From Nephromyces sp. MM_2019 (taxonomy: Eukaryota > Apicomplexa > Aconoidasida > Nephromycida): a DNA stretch of 64,000 nt. Positions 25,644 to 38,200 of the stretch are shown one piece after another; the stretch's first letter is position 1, and each line of letters opens with the position of its first letter. The notes below the pieces were generated by a model. It saw only the letters and a program-made list of their open reading frames with translations. It did no database searches and was not told the DNA's origin. Where the stretch lies: assembly GCA_015657535.1 (NCBI GenBank), contig JADHZB010001652.1, positions 62,001 to 126,000 on the forward strand. The letters run 5' to 3'. Position numbers and translations under genes: made by a program.

Positions 25644-25887
25644 TGATTTGTGTCTTTGAGATGTGTCATAATCTCAGTGTTTTATTATTTTTCGGTCTTT
25701 TTGCTGTAATCTGTTGGAAGGCTTTGCGGGTTATTAAATCCCCTGATCTCCCCTTTAGAAGCCGCAGAGCCGTGATGACCCCGCTTGCCTGATGATTCAT
25801 TTTTTCATACGAAATGGAATATGTTTTATGATGAGATTTTACTTATTCTCTTCATTTTTGTACCTCTATTATATCACTTTGCACTTT

Positions 25888-27866
25888 ATGCCACGTCCTG
25901 CCTATCCTGATTCCTGGGGTTCCAAGTATTTTTAGGCTGCCAAGTTTGATTTGATAGATGTGATACTGTTGGATGCTTTGCTCACCTCATGGTTTTTCTT
26001 GCCCGTGCATCGAAGTATCTGCTTGTTTGAATGCGTTTTTCCGTTTAACTGCAACGGATTGTTTTACGATTTGCTTTTTTTAATGTTTACATTTCTCTAA
26101 TTTCTTGGATTAGTTCCGCTTGGAAATCTTGGTGAACGGATTGTGCCTTGTAATACCGATATTAGCGAAGATCAGTTTTATTCCCTTATAAAACCTATTT
26201 TTTCAATAAGGTAGGTAACTTAATATAGTGCAAAAAGCAAGTAGCTATAAATTTTTTGAAAGTGAGCTGTAAGTAGAAATTCCGGTGTGTGTAGCGTTTA
26301 ATGCTATAAAATGAATTCTTTTAGCCTTTATTTTTTTTATTGATTTGTTTTGAATAACTGACCATGTTAACACCAGTTTCAAAAATCGGAAATAAAGAGG
26401 CAATTATGACTACCTACCAGGATAACTTTGGGATGAGAGTTTGCGGTGCATGTTTTTGCATAATTTCTCCGTCGTTTATTTTTCAAAGTTTCCTGCTTGT
26501 AGTCTGTATTTCTGTAGTACTTCACGCTTCTTTGATTTTTTCCGGAGCTTTCAGGAGTTTCCTCATAGGTACTCTTTTAAGTTGTTAGTCATTTAGTAGT
26601 CCTCTGTTTTCCACTGACTGCTTTCAAGTACAAATTCAAATTTTCACGCAATCTTCGCTTGATTTTATTTGTTGAAAATTGTTTTTGGCAAAATGCATGT
26701 TGATGAGTCTGCCGGCAATAATTGCTGAATGCTTGAAGTTCTGTGCGCGATAATTTTCGTGTTTTGTTTACTTTATACCTTCTTGCTGAAAAAACTTTTA
26801 CTCACTACAAAAGCTGAAGGCGGTTTTAAGTCATAATTTGGAAGATATCCGAAGATACTTTTTCGTTACAATGTAAATATAAGATGTAGGGCAGGCACAT
26901 TTGGGGACTGTGTATCAAGTTGGCAAGCTGTTTGCGTTTAAGGTGTGGCATATTTATCTTCACAATTTCACAGTTTGTAAACCGGAATGCTGCAACTGAA
27001 TTTCTGCTACAAAAGCTCGAGTGCCCAAGGTTACTATTGTGTTAAAATAGCGCCCCATCTGTATACACTGTAATTTCTGTATCGAAGAGTAGTGATGTTT
27101 TCTTCTTCCCATGTCTAAGTTGGTGATGTATGTTTGGCCTATCTTTATTCGTCTTGGAGATACTAGTCAGATGGATTTATCGCAGGCTCCTTTCTATTTT
27201 ATTCATTTTTCGCTGTTTTATCTGCAAATACGCGATTTTTTTTTTGAATAACGCCAGCTTGATATGTAGTACAGCACTAGGTGTGAACATGTGATTAACT
27301 TCTCATCACATTTCTCAGGTCAGAGTGTCTTTTAGGCATTTTGATTTGTGTTAAATGTGAGATGTAATTTCCTGCAAAACTTTTTAAAAAGACGAGCTTT
27401 AATACTAGTATGATACAATCGTCCCTGCTTGCAACGAATGGAATATAAAGTAAAGTTTGTATTATTGGATGAAACTAGATGTAGCATGCATTTAAATTGT
27501 ATTTTGTGCTAATTACTTCAATGGTTTCCGTTACCTACTAGATGTTGGTAATCATTGAAGAGTTGCGCAGTCTTTGCAGTATTTTTTCAATCAGATTGCA
27601 TTTGCATAATTGCGCCCATGGTGTTCAATATATATTCTTCCTTCGGCAGCTCTCCTCTTTTAATTATGTGGTGTCTTCTTATCGCCAAAGTTTTCCGGTT
27701 GCTGTTTTCGGTTGCTTCCTGTCCTTGCGAAATTTTTCATAGCAAGGGTGTGCTGAGCACTATCAGAATGCCCTCAAGTGCTCATGAGAATTACTGTTAT
27801 GTGAGACGTATTTGTAGAGGTACATTGATTGAACACCATTCGTTACTTCACTTTGTGTCTGCTTAG
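25888..27866 (+). CDS. Scattered exons of an unidentified plus-strand gene (partial model)
   Basis: The best exon is 26114-26210, with acceptor GGATTAG, donor GTAGGT and product PLGNLGERIVPCNTDISEDQ then FYSLIKPIFSI. A possible first exon is 25888-25918 (MPRPAYPDSW, weak GTTCCA donor), which matches in phase. Downstream, 27319-27356 (SECLLGILICVK, donor GTGAGA) and then a segment from about 27594 are phase-compatible. The last is strongly hydrophobic (APMVFNIYSSFG, LLIMWCLLIAK), suggesting a membrane protein if real. Only the 26.1-kb exon is convincing on its own. Confidence 0.35.
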
Positions 27867-30800
27867 ATTTTTGCGTTCTGTGTACTTCTGTCTATGCTGT
27901 GGTGATTTTTTACCTATTTTGCTTCAAAAAATTAAGTGCCAGGCTAGGTATTCTTGCCATGTTGCCAAAACTATGTATTGATATGACAGCAAAAAAAAGA
28001 AACTGCTATGCATGTGAATGTGTTTATGGTTCAAAACTCCGGAGTGAAAAACTGTAAAGGCTTTCTCCTTCTTTTGGCACCTATACTGGATTTCCAAGTA
28101 TAAAAGAAAAAACTCAAGAAGTGTAAGCTAAGTTGCTGAACGGCTCTTATCACTCCTTACAGAGGGAAATAAGTCTTGTTCGAGCTCAAGCTCATTTTAG
28201 GCATGAAAAGATATTTCAACCCTTTCTATAAGCCGTCGAAAGTTGCGAAGCATAGTGCGAGGAAGCTTTCGCATTCGATCTACTGTTGCTGTTAGCATGC
28301 TGATGCCTTTCAAGCAACAAGGTTTTCAGTAAAAATTGTAGGACCCTATTCATAGAGGTCCAGGCTAGCTCTTGCCCGATTGCTGGCTAGCATTGACTTA
28401 TAAAATTATTATAATATGAAGGGAATACGCAGCAAAAATGAAAGTCTAACTAAAACCTTGTACAAAGTTGACAAGCAGTACTTGAAATTTAACAAAAATC
28501 TTAGTCTGCGTCATCAGTAGCGGGACTAGTATGCCTGTTAGTTTCCCAATCTATATTATTTTTAAATTTTAAATTTAGTGTTACGTTTAGATTATCGGAT
28601 AAAAAAATCCTATCTTTAACGCTCTTCTGAATTTTTTTTCAAAGTATAAAAATATGTCTCTTGGACGTATGACTTTCATAGCAGGTTTCTAAATTTGAAC
28701 CGCACTTATTTAGTATGGTACTATCGTTCGATCGTTTCCATGAACGTAAAACGAGCGTAGCAATATATTCTCAATTATGTGAAAAAATTTCGTTGCATTT
28801 AACCTTCAAATCGTACGTATACACTCTATTGATAATACCAAGCAGGAGCATTACTTTGCCACATTAATTCTTTGTGGATGACTGCAGTGTGAATGCATCT
28901 AAAAATTAGTTTTTATTTCGCACTGGCAATGGAGTGTATTTTGCGTGAGAAGCAAGCATAATCGGTTTGGCATATGAATATATCAAATGTCAAACTAAGT
29001 TCATCGCGGGAATAGTACGGCGAAATATTATTTGTAGGTTATTCTTTGGAATTTATTAAAGAACGCTTTGAAGGGTGCTAGTTTACAGGATAGCACCCGA
29101 AGTGCTAATAGTAACATGAGTGTCATAAAGGGTCCTGTAGCGTTATATAGGCCCTGTTAACAGGAAATCTCAGCAGCTCAAGAGTACCCTCACATAATCA
29201 CAAACTGATGTGAACTGACGGTTTCACTTAGTGGCTCAGGTACTGCTACTGATGGGTTATATTTCTACAATAAAAAAATTTTCTATGCACCCTTTAAAGT
29301 AAGGTCTGAAAGACCTTATTACTGTTTGAAATACGGAGCTACTCATCGCTTTAAAACTCGGAGCTCCAGTAGACACACACAGAAGCCGATTTTACTATGC
29401 TTTTTCCTCAAAATGTGTAATGAACAGTCCTGAGCAGCGCAATTTTTTTTGAACTCAATGATCCAGGAAGTTCAACCATGCTAATGTTGCGCTTGTATAC
29501 TCTAGGAGTAGCACCACGGATACGCAATTGAGGCCGTGCCCGGGAAAGAGACCCTATCTCAATATTTATTCGCTGTTGTAAACTGTAAACAAGCAATTCG
29601 AAATGTAGGGCGATTGAGGAATAGCAATGTAGTTTTCAAGCCCATGCTAGACTCGTCATACTGGATTACAAGATGGCTGCAGTGCAAGTTTTCGTCATTG
29701 CATTAGCCTAAATGGGAGGTTAGAAAGTTCATGTCTTTCGTCACATTAAGTTGAGCAGCTGCGAAGTGAGGCTGTACACTCATTATGGTATTGCTTTTGT
29801 GATATATTATGACTGCCGAAATGGTATGTATTTACCTAAAATGCCGCTGAGTCCATTATCATAGCGGTCGAGCCTTTTCCGCTTGCTGGAAGCTTCAGCT
29901 CTGGAATTCGCTCCAACACAGAGAGATAGACTGACTACTTATAAAGCGCACCACAAGAAGAGCATTCAACGCATTTTCTCTAATAGTCTATCCTATTGTT
30001 GTAGAATCCTTCACCCTGAAACGTTTGTCGCCATTACTCCCGTAATAATAAATATCGTTCAGTAATTCCGTTTATTATAGTGGGTTACTATCACCATTCT
30101 AAACAGCTGATTCTTGCATTTGGTGTTGCTGAGCGTGCCACGCAGGAGAGCTTCCTTACATCATTGTGTTATTGTGGTGGTTACAGGGGTATAAAATTTG
30201 TATTAATGAGTTTTTCTATCATTCCGGTTAGCAAGCCCTGCCAGTATCTGGTAGATACATCATCGAAACGCGCTTCATGAGTCTTTAGCAGCTCATTGCC
30301 CGATACCATTTGACTCTAGTCATCTTTGGCGATCCTTGGCTACCCCCCGGATGGCGGTACCACTTTCTATCTGTGTCTACCGCGGTCCGCCGACCACACT
30401 TTGCAATGTATCACCCTTATTTGTTATCCGCTTAATAATCTCATTGCATCATCCCCGATTCTTCACTGCGCTGCGAGGGGTCACTTCAACGGGCGCACAC
30501 AGCAACATTCCTCCCTTCTCCCTCCCTCCTCATCTTCCTCATGAGAACACACCTGCATCTTCTAGCACACACACGCGCACACACAGGCGATAATGACGCT
30601 GAATAGGAGCAGGTGCCACACATTTTCGCACACATGTTCCGGTGGTGTGCCTGTGTACAGTACAGATATGCGCTCTATGAGGACATGTCACGTTCTGCCT
30701 CGCATGCGGCGATTCTGGATAAAGATGACCGGTGCTTGAGATTAGGGTAGAGTTTGAGAAAACATTAATGGGTACACAGCAGTCAGAGAATAATATCTAG

Positions 30801-32078
30801 TGTTTATATACTCGTGCCTAACTTTCCCTTTAACAAGAGAGTTCCACTAGTGTTTGTTCGACGCGTTTATGGATGAATCCTGAATTAACTTGTATCTCCC
30901 GCACCTTCCAATTCCTGGTGTGTAGATCCTTTTTTGTATATAAAGTGGGGACACTGCGTGTATCCTTGCGATACCACTTATCTCGAAAAACTGCAGAGAC
31001 TGCTTAATTCTATTTCATGGACAATTGCAGCAACTTTCTTAGTCTCTTTTTCCCTGATCGTTTCATAAACGTACTCATGCAAGAAATTGTCCATTCACAT
31101 CTTTTCTCATGCAGTGGTATACAGCCTGAGTGGTTGGCGTAGAGCTCATATATGTTTATTACTCGTTTTGTTGCGCCACTGTCAGACTGTGCTGAACGCG
31201 CATGCATCGGCTTTCACTTTGGTAGAATTCTTTTGGATCGGCGATAAGTAGGCTAGAAATTCGGGCATTTGGTGGTGGCTTTATCCCGACTTCTTTTTTG
31301 GTAGGAATTTTGAGGGAAGCGCTCACTTCATAGCAAGAAAAGCGGCGACAATCATCTTATTGCCGTAGCTTCAATATTTTTCTTTTTTGAAAATTTGAAT
31401 TTTGAACGTATGTATCATGATTTCTGAATGGCTCAACATTTCTTGCAAATTTTGAGTTTTTATTGAGTGAATCACTATTTGATTGAGGCTTATGATCCTG
31501 AATGGGGTGATGACTCATTTCCAACTTTTGCTTATGGTTTTTTTACATTTTCAAGTGTTTTGAAATGATTCTCCGAAATTTTTTGCTTGCATAGAGTTTA
31601 CCACTGTTCTGTGGCGCAAAGTGTTTTTTTGTAATGTGTAAGGAAGTTGGTTCAATTTTGTAAAGGGTTGCTGCTGCTTAAACAAGGATTAACTGCATGG
31701 AAAAGGGCTGTGTCCTTGAGTTTTTTCAAGGGCTTTTGCTGCTAGTACATTCTCCCTCGCTAAGCATGATTAAGGATGCCTATGTTTTTTGCTTCTCTGG
31801 TACCATTCTTATACAGTAACGAAGAGTTTGTATTCCTTGTCATATCCTGTTAACCTGCTTTTGTATGATATAGTAGGAGCCACCGGTGAGGTAAAATATC
31901 TGTGGGTGCCCTGATACAGCTGATGCTGTAATTTTCCTGTTAATACTTTGATTATTCAAGTCATGAAAAGACACTTTTATGCCCCAAGATGATTTTATTT
32001 GCTTCGCACCCCACAGAGCTCTTTAGTATATATACCTGTTTTTTCCAAGAATATTCAAAAATTTGAATGATTTTTCAG
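27867..32078. other. Unresolved interval with a higher-GC centre
   Basis: From about 28.1 to 31.0 kb the sequence is less AT-rich, like the exon-dense genes elsewhere. Short open stretches exist on the plus strand, for example 30080-30280 (YYHHSKQLILAFGVAERATQ) after a TTATAG acceptor and 29883-29990 (LEASALEFAPTQRDRL). I could not assemble a phase-consistent model. The flanks are T-rich on the plus strand, like introns of plus-strand genes. CA-rich simple repeats occur near 30565-30590. Confidence 0.3.
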
Positions 32079-32148
32079 GATTATTAAATGGAATAGGCAG
32101 CCTGAAGTAGACAAGGAGCTGACGAAATGCGGTCTTCCATTTAACTAG
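32079..32148 (+). CDS. Terminal exon of an unidentified plus-strand gene
   Basis: After a strong TTTTTCAG acceptor, a phase-2 exon reads IIKWNRQPEVDKELTKCG then LPFN and stops. It is short and has no recognised domain. It may be the 3' end of the gene whose exons begin near 25.9 kb, as the phases could allow this, but the intervening exons are not resolved. Confidence 0.5.
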
Positions 32149-32674
32149 CATTTGAAGTTTGCTGTGAACAGTAAGTAAGAATTTTTCAAAGTTTAGTGGT
32201 ATTTTCAGCCTCCTTTATAGTGTTGATAACGTTTATAAACGGCTTAGGCTTAATTCCCTTCACTTCTGAGAAGCCACTATCACTTGAAATACCCTTTGGG
32301 CATTTGGATGAAAATCTTCAGATGTGTGCATTTTTTGATAAAAAATTGAAGATATTTTCTTACATAGGCCAAAGTCTGGGGATTGCCAGCTTGCGGTCAT
32401 CTTGTATAGCTTTATGTGTATATATGGCTCATGATGAATTTTAAAGCAAATTTTGAGGTTTTTATTACTCATCAGGAAGTTATTATGTCAGTAAAGTCTA
32501 TCATCTTCATAGTAGTACAGTTTGCTAGCATCTTTTAGAGTTTGATGTATTTGCGAGGATTGCAATTTGATGATTTAGCCTAGATTTGTTGGCTAGTGAT
32601 TATCGTGTATAATTTAGTCAAAACTAATGAATTAAGCAACCTCTTGTATGTAAGACTTGTGAATATATAGCAAT

Positions 32675-34990
32675 ATGCGCAGAAGCCTAAAAACCAGTAC
32701 ACTTGCAGCGAAGATTCACGAGACTTTCACGGTGTTTTGGCTTTTTTTTATAGAATTTTCGCGGTTAATACGGTTGCAGTTTACTCTTACCACGTATCTG
32801 TACCCTAATATCCCTTTTTTAAGCCACTCTTTGTATGATTACTGCTGGAAATGCTGCTTGCTGCACGTTATGTTCTTTCACTTTTTTTTCGCTCCTTATT
32901 TCTCATTTTTCTGTGATTAAACGTGGTGCTGCTTATATTGTGGCTTTTTTTTAATGTTTGATTCATTCTTTTAAAGCGAATTAATTAGCTTATTACTTGC
33001 TGAAACGTTGAATCCATTTACTATCTTTGCATGCTTTTAGGGGAACGCAGGTAGCAGCATTCTTCGCTACTTCTGCATGTTTCCTGTTTCTTTTTGGGCT
33101 CCATAGTCTTCTTGCTGGCATTACGTTCATTTTCCGTTTGTGCACTTTCTTCCTTCATCTTGCCTTTGCGCATTCGTGACGCTCAAGCTCTCTTTGCTCA
33201 TATAGCCTCTCAAATTTGATCTTTCCAAAGTCTCTTGTTTTAGTAGTATGACATGATAAAATGATGTAGTATTTATCTCCTTTTATATAAGTCTTATAGC
33301 AATACCAGATATAGATATTTGTTAGTGGAATATCCGTATTTGCCATAGTCTTTAACCTGCAACGTAATGGAACTATTCTTCGCTCCTTACGCTGCAACAA
33401 TATCTTGCATATGAGGCTTAGTAGATCATATTTTTCCCATCAACATTCAGCTTTAGTTTTATTTGTATTCTCTGGTTTTATTGCTCTGAGTGTGTACCTC
33501 TTTAACATAAATATGATATTTTTCTTGATTTGTGCTTTTTTTATAGGAGAGTTTTCCCGCTATTAGACGTGGACTTCCTGCCTGGGATGTATCGCGTTGG
33601 TTACGGGTAGAGCCGGTTTTTTTTGGCTTCCTGGTGTGAAGTTACAGGTTCAATAGAGTCACACAAGTGTATATATACTGTGGTGCGTAGTCCAGCTTGT
33701 CCCATGTTGGGCATCATTTCTTAAAATTTTTATAATCATACCATCACACGCTTGATTCTTAGAGGAAACGAACTGACTTTGGTGAATCATGGAAGTTTTT
33801 TGTATATTTGACCGTGTAAAATCTCTTATTCCTATTATTCTATATGCTGTTCCATCAGGAAGGAAAGTGTCTAGAATATTTGACTTTTTTAGTAATGTTA
33901 ACTTTTACAGGCTTATTAATATATTTATAGATTTTTTTCGCTGCTCAATAGAAAGCTCGCGTGTTTTTTGCAATAATTTGCTTCTTTTGAGAACATAGCT
34001 GGTCTCTATTTTCTTCTGCTTATTGCAATTATTACACTTTAGGAAATGGCTGGGATATACTGTGAATCTACTTTTTTTTTAAATACATCCCACAAAGCTT
34101 TCTCACACACACTGGAATACTAGCACGTAAAGTTCCTGCTATAGGAGTGATCCCTTATTCTTGATACCCTTTCACATGAACATTTGATCTTCGTAGTCAC
34201 ATACACACACACATTGCGTTATATTCTGCTACTTCCTGGGCATATTGAGGCGTGTTGAAATTGTTTGAAAACTTCTCCTTTAGATAACAGTATTTTCCAA
34301 GAGCGTTTGTTTTTTTGAAGCTTTAAGCTTGATGTTGAGATATTGCAGTTTTTAGCTATAGGTGCATTGATATACTTTCATGTTTTTCTGCAAGCTTACA
34401 GTTGTGTCCTTCATATGTTGTGTTATTCACCTTCCATTTTGACTTTCGGGTAGAGGCGAAAAAATATACTGCATTAGTACTTGTGTGTGGAAATGTACTT
34501 GCCAATGTACTGTGTTGTACATATTTTGTATATAATGCCTCTTTTTCGGCTTACTTTGATATCATGAGTGAATTCTTTTGAATTCACGTGATATATGACA
34601 AAGATGTTATCTTGCAGCATTCTTTTGTGTACACATTTTGCTGTTACAGCTACCGTATTTTTATTTTTCATTTGCTTGATAGATGGTCTATTGTAGGAAA
34701 TTGTGATAAATCGCTTGTCTGGCCGTTTCTTTCGCTTTTCTATCAAGTTTTACTACTTTTTAGTGTTTCTCTTGCTTGGCGTCTGATTAGCTTTTGTGCT
34801 TATGTTTGCTTCTACTGAGTTTTCTCACCAAACGTCACTACTAATTTTGGTCTTTGTTTACTTGATGTCCTTTTTTTGGCAGGGATATATTTTGCGGCAA
34901 ATGATTAGTCCTGACGAAAAAGCTCTGCTTTCTGCTTCGATCTACTTCACAGGAGCGTGTAAAAGCAGATTCGCATTATTCTGGAACTAA
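32675..34990 (+). CDS. Small 74-residue protein, three exons
   Basis: Three short exons chain in phase 0: 32675-32731 (MRRSLKTSTLAAKIHETFT, donor GTGTTT), 33547-33606 (ESFPAIRRGLPAWDVSRWLR, acceptor TTTATAG, donor GTAGAG) and 34883-34990 (GYILRQMISPDEKALLSAS and on to FALFWN-stop, acceptor TTGGCAG). Introns are 815 and 1,276 nt and T-rich. The start is basic with no acidic residue in the first 15, like a mitochondrial presequence. A small inner-membrane or respiratory-complex subunit is possible by inference only. I do not recognise the family. Confidence 0.6.
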
Positions 34991-35250
34991 GCTGTAAGCC
35001 ACCAAATCGCTATTTTACCAATGCAAATGAGAACTCCACTGCTTTTTCTTCCTTGCATATCCTAGAATTTTCTAAAAGTATCTAGAGGCGCTGACAATGA
35101 TACATCTCAAGGAGTTATGTTTTTGCTACCTAGAAGAAACCAGAAACTACTTATATTGCTATAGCTTCTTTGATCATCCCATTTTCATACCTTATTCCAA
35201 AAAGTTTATTCAACGACTCTTCCTGCTACTACCATAAAGTAGGTTAAGTT

Positions 35251-38200
35251 ATGTATTCCGAAAGCGAGCATAATATTAATACTACAACTTGTGACAAGCG
35301 ACACTTCTCCACGCGCTGGTGTGATACTCTTGCTCTGAATTATCAGCGGGAATTAAAAAGGAGACTTAATAAGTCACAGCGTATCCTTTCTTTATCGCGA
35401 ACTAAGTTACATCTCCACCGGCCCCTCATCCGCTGCCCTGAATACAACACACCTGCCAGAAAATCCAGCAAAAAATGGAGCACAAACCTATATTCCGGTG
35501 ATAATGAGGAGAAAGAAACAGAGGCTGATGAAAGTGGAAGTTTAGCCTCTTTCAACTCTTTAGAGAGCAGCGTAAAGGAGAGTAGCGATTACCCAGATCC
35601 GGGTAATTTGAAAGAAAAGAGAGAAGAGAGTAATCGAGGAGGTAATTTCCATGCTAATGTACCTGTTAAAAAAGGAAAACATGTTGGAAAGTGGCACCAG
35701 TTTTTAGGTTCTTCACAGGACATACAAAAGCTTGATGGATTAAATACCTTCCTCCCTGTTGTGTCTTCTGTTAAAAAAATAGAGAAAAAAGGTGCTGAAG
35801 TTGGCGATAATAAAAATACTAGTACGTTACCTTCCTCTTTGGAGTCTTCTCGAGACCATGGCAATGATGTTAAAAAAATCCTCCCCCTTGACGGCTCTTG
35901 CTTTGGGGTAAGCTACACAAGCAGTGATGGGGGTGAAGGGTTTTGGGTATGCTACTGGAGCAGGAATGGCCAGAAGTTATGGAAGCAGTTCAGCACGAAA
36001 AAGCATGGTTTTGAGGTGGCCCAGCAACTGGCCACTAGCCTGTTGAAATCAAAAGTCTATGAAGCAAGCAAATTAGTCGGTAGGCTGGGGAAGCAGTCAC
36101 TAAATGAAGGAGCAAGTTTTCAGCATACAGGATCATCCGCATATAACTTTGGTAAGTTCAAACAAGGATGCTTTAGATGGGATTATATATCACACATTAT
36201 TTTTGGAAACGATGGGATAAAAAGAGATTGAAGAGCAGTAAGTGGAGTGTTTTTTCTGAAAGGAGAGAGAATTATCTCATTTTTTGGCGCTTGATGTGTG
36301 TGGGGGGAGGATTTTGGCGTTTTAAGATTGTTCAGGCTGAAAGTCTGCTATTTTAATGTATCTTTCGTTAGAAGTAGTTGTTTTGGCAGCTGTGGTGGAG
36401 AGCTTTTCAATAAACAAGAATCTCCTGTTCATATTGTTTGATGATATCCATTTGCTGTTTGGAAAGCAAAGTCTTGAGTGGTTTTTTTTTGTTGATTGTG
36501 GTCTCTGTGGTTTCAGTGTGTGTGTATTTATGTGCGTGTATTTCTTGATGTGTGTGTTTATATATTTGCGGGCGTTGATGAGTGCTTCTATATATGTGTG
36601 TTTGTTGTGTGTGCTAATGCGTGTAACTGTATTTGTGCTCCTGTTGGCAAATATGTGGACTTTTTTTTAGACGTTTATCCCCGCATCCTGTCCATTTCTT
36701 CCGCTATGAAGGCTTGCTTTTTTTGTGCTTGGATTTGCGAATTCAATGCCTTGAAGAAGTGACTTACTGCCGAAGCATCCTCCCTCTCATTTTTCTTCTA
36801 TCCCTTTCTAGTTACATCTTCTTTTTGCTTTTGCAGCTAAGTTTTTTCCTTTCTGTTATTGCGGCTAACTCCTGTCGTGATAATAAGTGTGTTATTTTGA
36901 GAGCTCCACTAATACTCCCTCTATTGTTTTATATCATATGATTGCATTATGTAGAAAATTTGATAGAATCCGCTTTTTTGGAGGAAATTTTCACTTGATT
37001 GCGCAGAAAGTTTGATATAATACTAAAATATGTTATATGCCTTGCTTGTGGAAACGCAGATGATCCTGTGTCGGTTCCTACGCAAAATCAAGTATCTTCC
37101 GCAGAATGGACTTCATCAGAAGTAGACCATCATACTGAATCTTACTTAAAGTTTTCTTCCAGTGGATTTTCCCGAGTGGGTAAAGACGGGGCAGAGGATG
37201 TTGATGAATCAAAAGCTGTGAGGTTCATAAATGAATTGGAGCCTGATTTGTGTCATGAAAAAAAGGCAGAAAATTGCTCATACAAGCGTGCAAGTTATAA
37301 CGGAGTACGATCTGGTCAAAAAACTTCTTTTAAATCGTATTCTCGGCAACATCTTCGTAATTGTAATAACAAAGAAGAATTATCCATTCATGGTGACCCC
37401 CAGTGCTCTCCAGCAGTAAGTTCGTTTCGTTGCAAAGCATCAAGATTTTTTTCCCCTTTTGAGTATTCCGTGAAATCTCATGGTAATGTTGCACATGTGA
37501 TGACAAGTCAACCTAGTAGAGTGTCATCAGTGGAGTTACGCGCTCCTATAGATTGCGTGAAGGAAGAAGTGCTTCAAAAAGCCATTCCGAGGATACACAT
37601 ACAAAAACAGGAAGATTCTACACCCGAAGAAGATTTTTTTGTCAATAACGCTCAAAAATTTCTTGGGAAGAAGGAACATGAAGACCAGACTCTACAGGAT
37701 TTTCCCAGCTATTATAGTGTAGAATCTCTGGACTTGAAGAAAGCTAGTAAAGCTGGACTGGATGAGATGGGTTATGAGGCGGATTCAGGGCAAAGTGAAA
37801 GTAATGATAAATTTGAGGAAAATAGTGTATATGCTGAAGAAAAGACATCCATGCTAAGGCAGTTACCAGATGAGGCTTGTCGGGAGGACTTTTGGAATGG
37901 TTACGGACGTCTTCACTCGAGAGTATATATGAAGGATGGGGATAACTTGGTTGGTGCAGGTTTGTGTACTAAGGGGGGAGATTCACTGTCATATCTATGC
38001 GTTTGAGAGATTTGGGAGGGCGTGTGTTTTTGGGTGGGTGTGTGTGTATATCTTAGTATGTGATTGGGTGGGTGTGTGGGTTTTTTTTGTGTGCGTTTTT
38101 GGTGTGTTTGGGTGTTCTTTTGGGTGTTTTTCGTTGGAAATTGTGTGTTTTCAGTGTCTATAGTGTCCTATATTTACAGTATGTGTTTGTAAGCATCCAT

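Noticed and set aside
36356..36941. Three overlapping hydrophobic plus-strand frames
   Set aside because: They lie in AP2 intron 1; the Val/Phe/Cys-rich composition reflects T- and GT-rich intron sequence.
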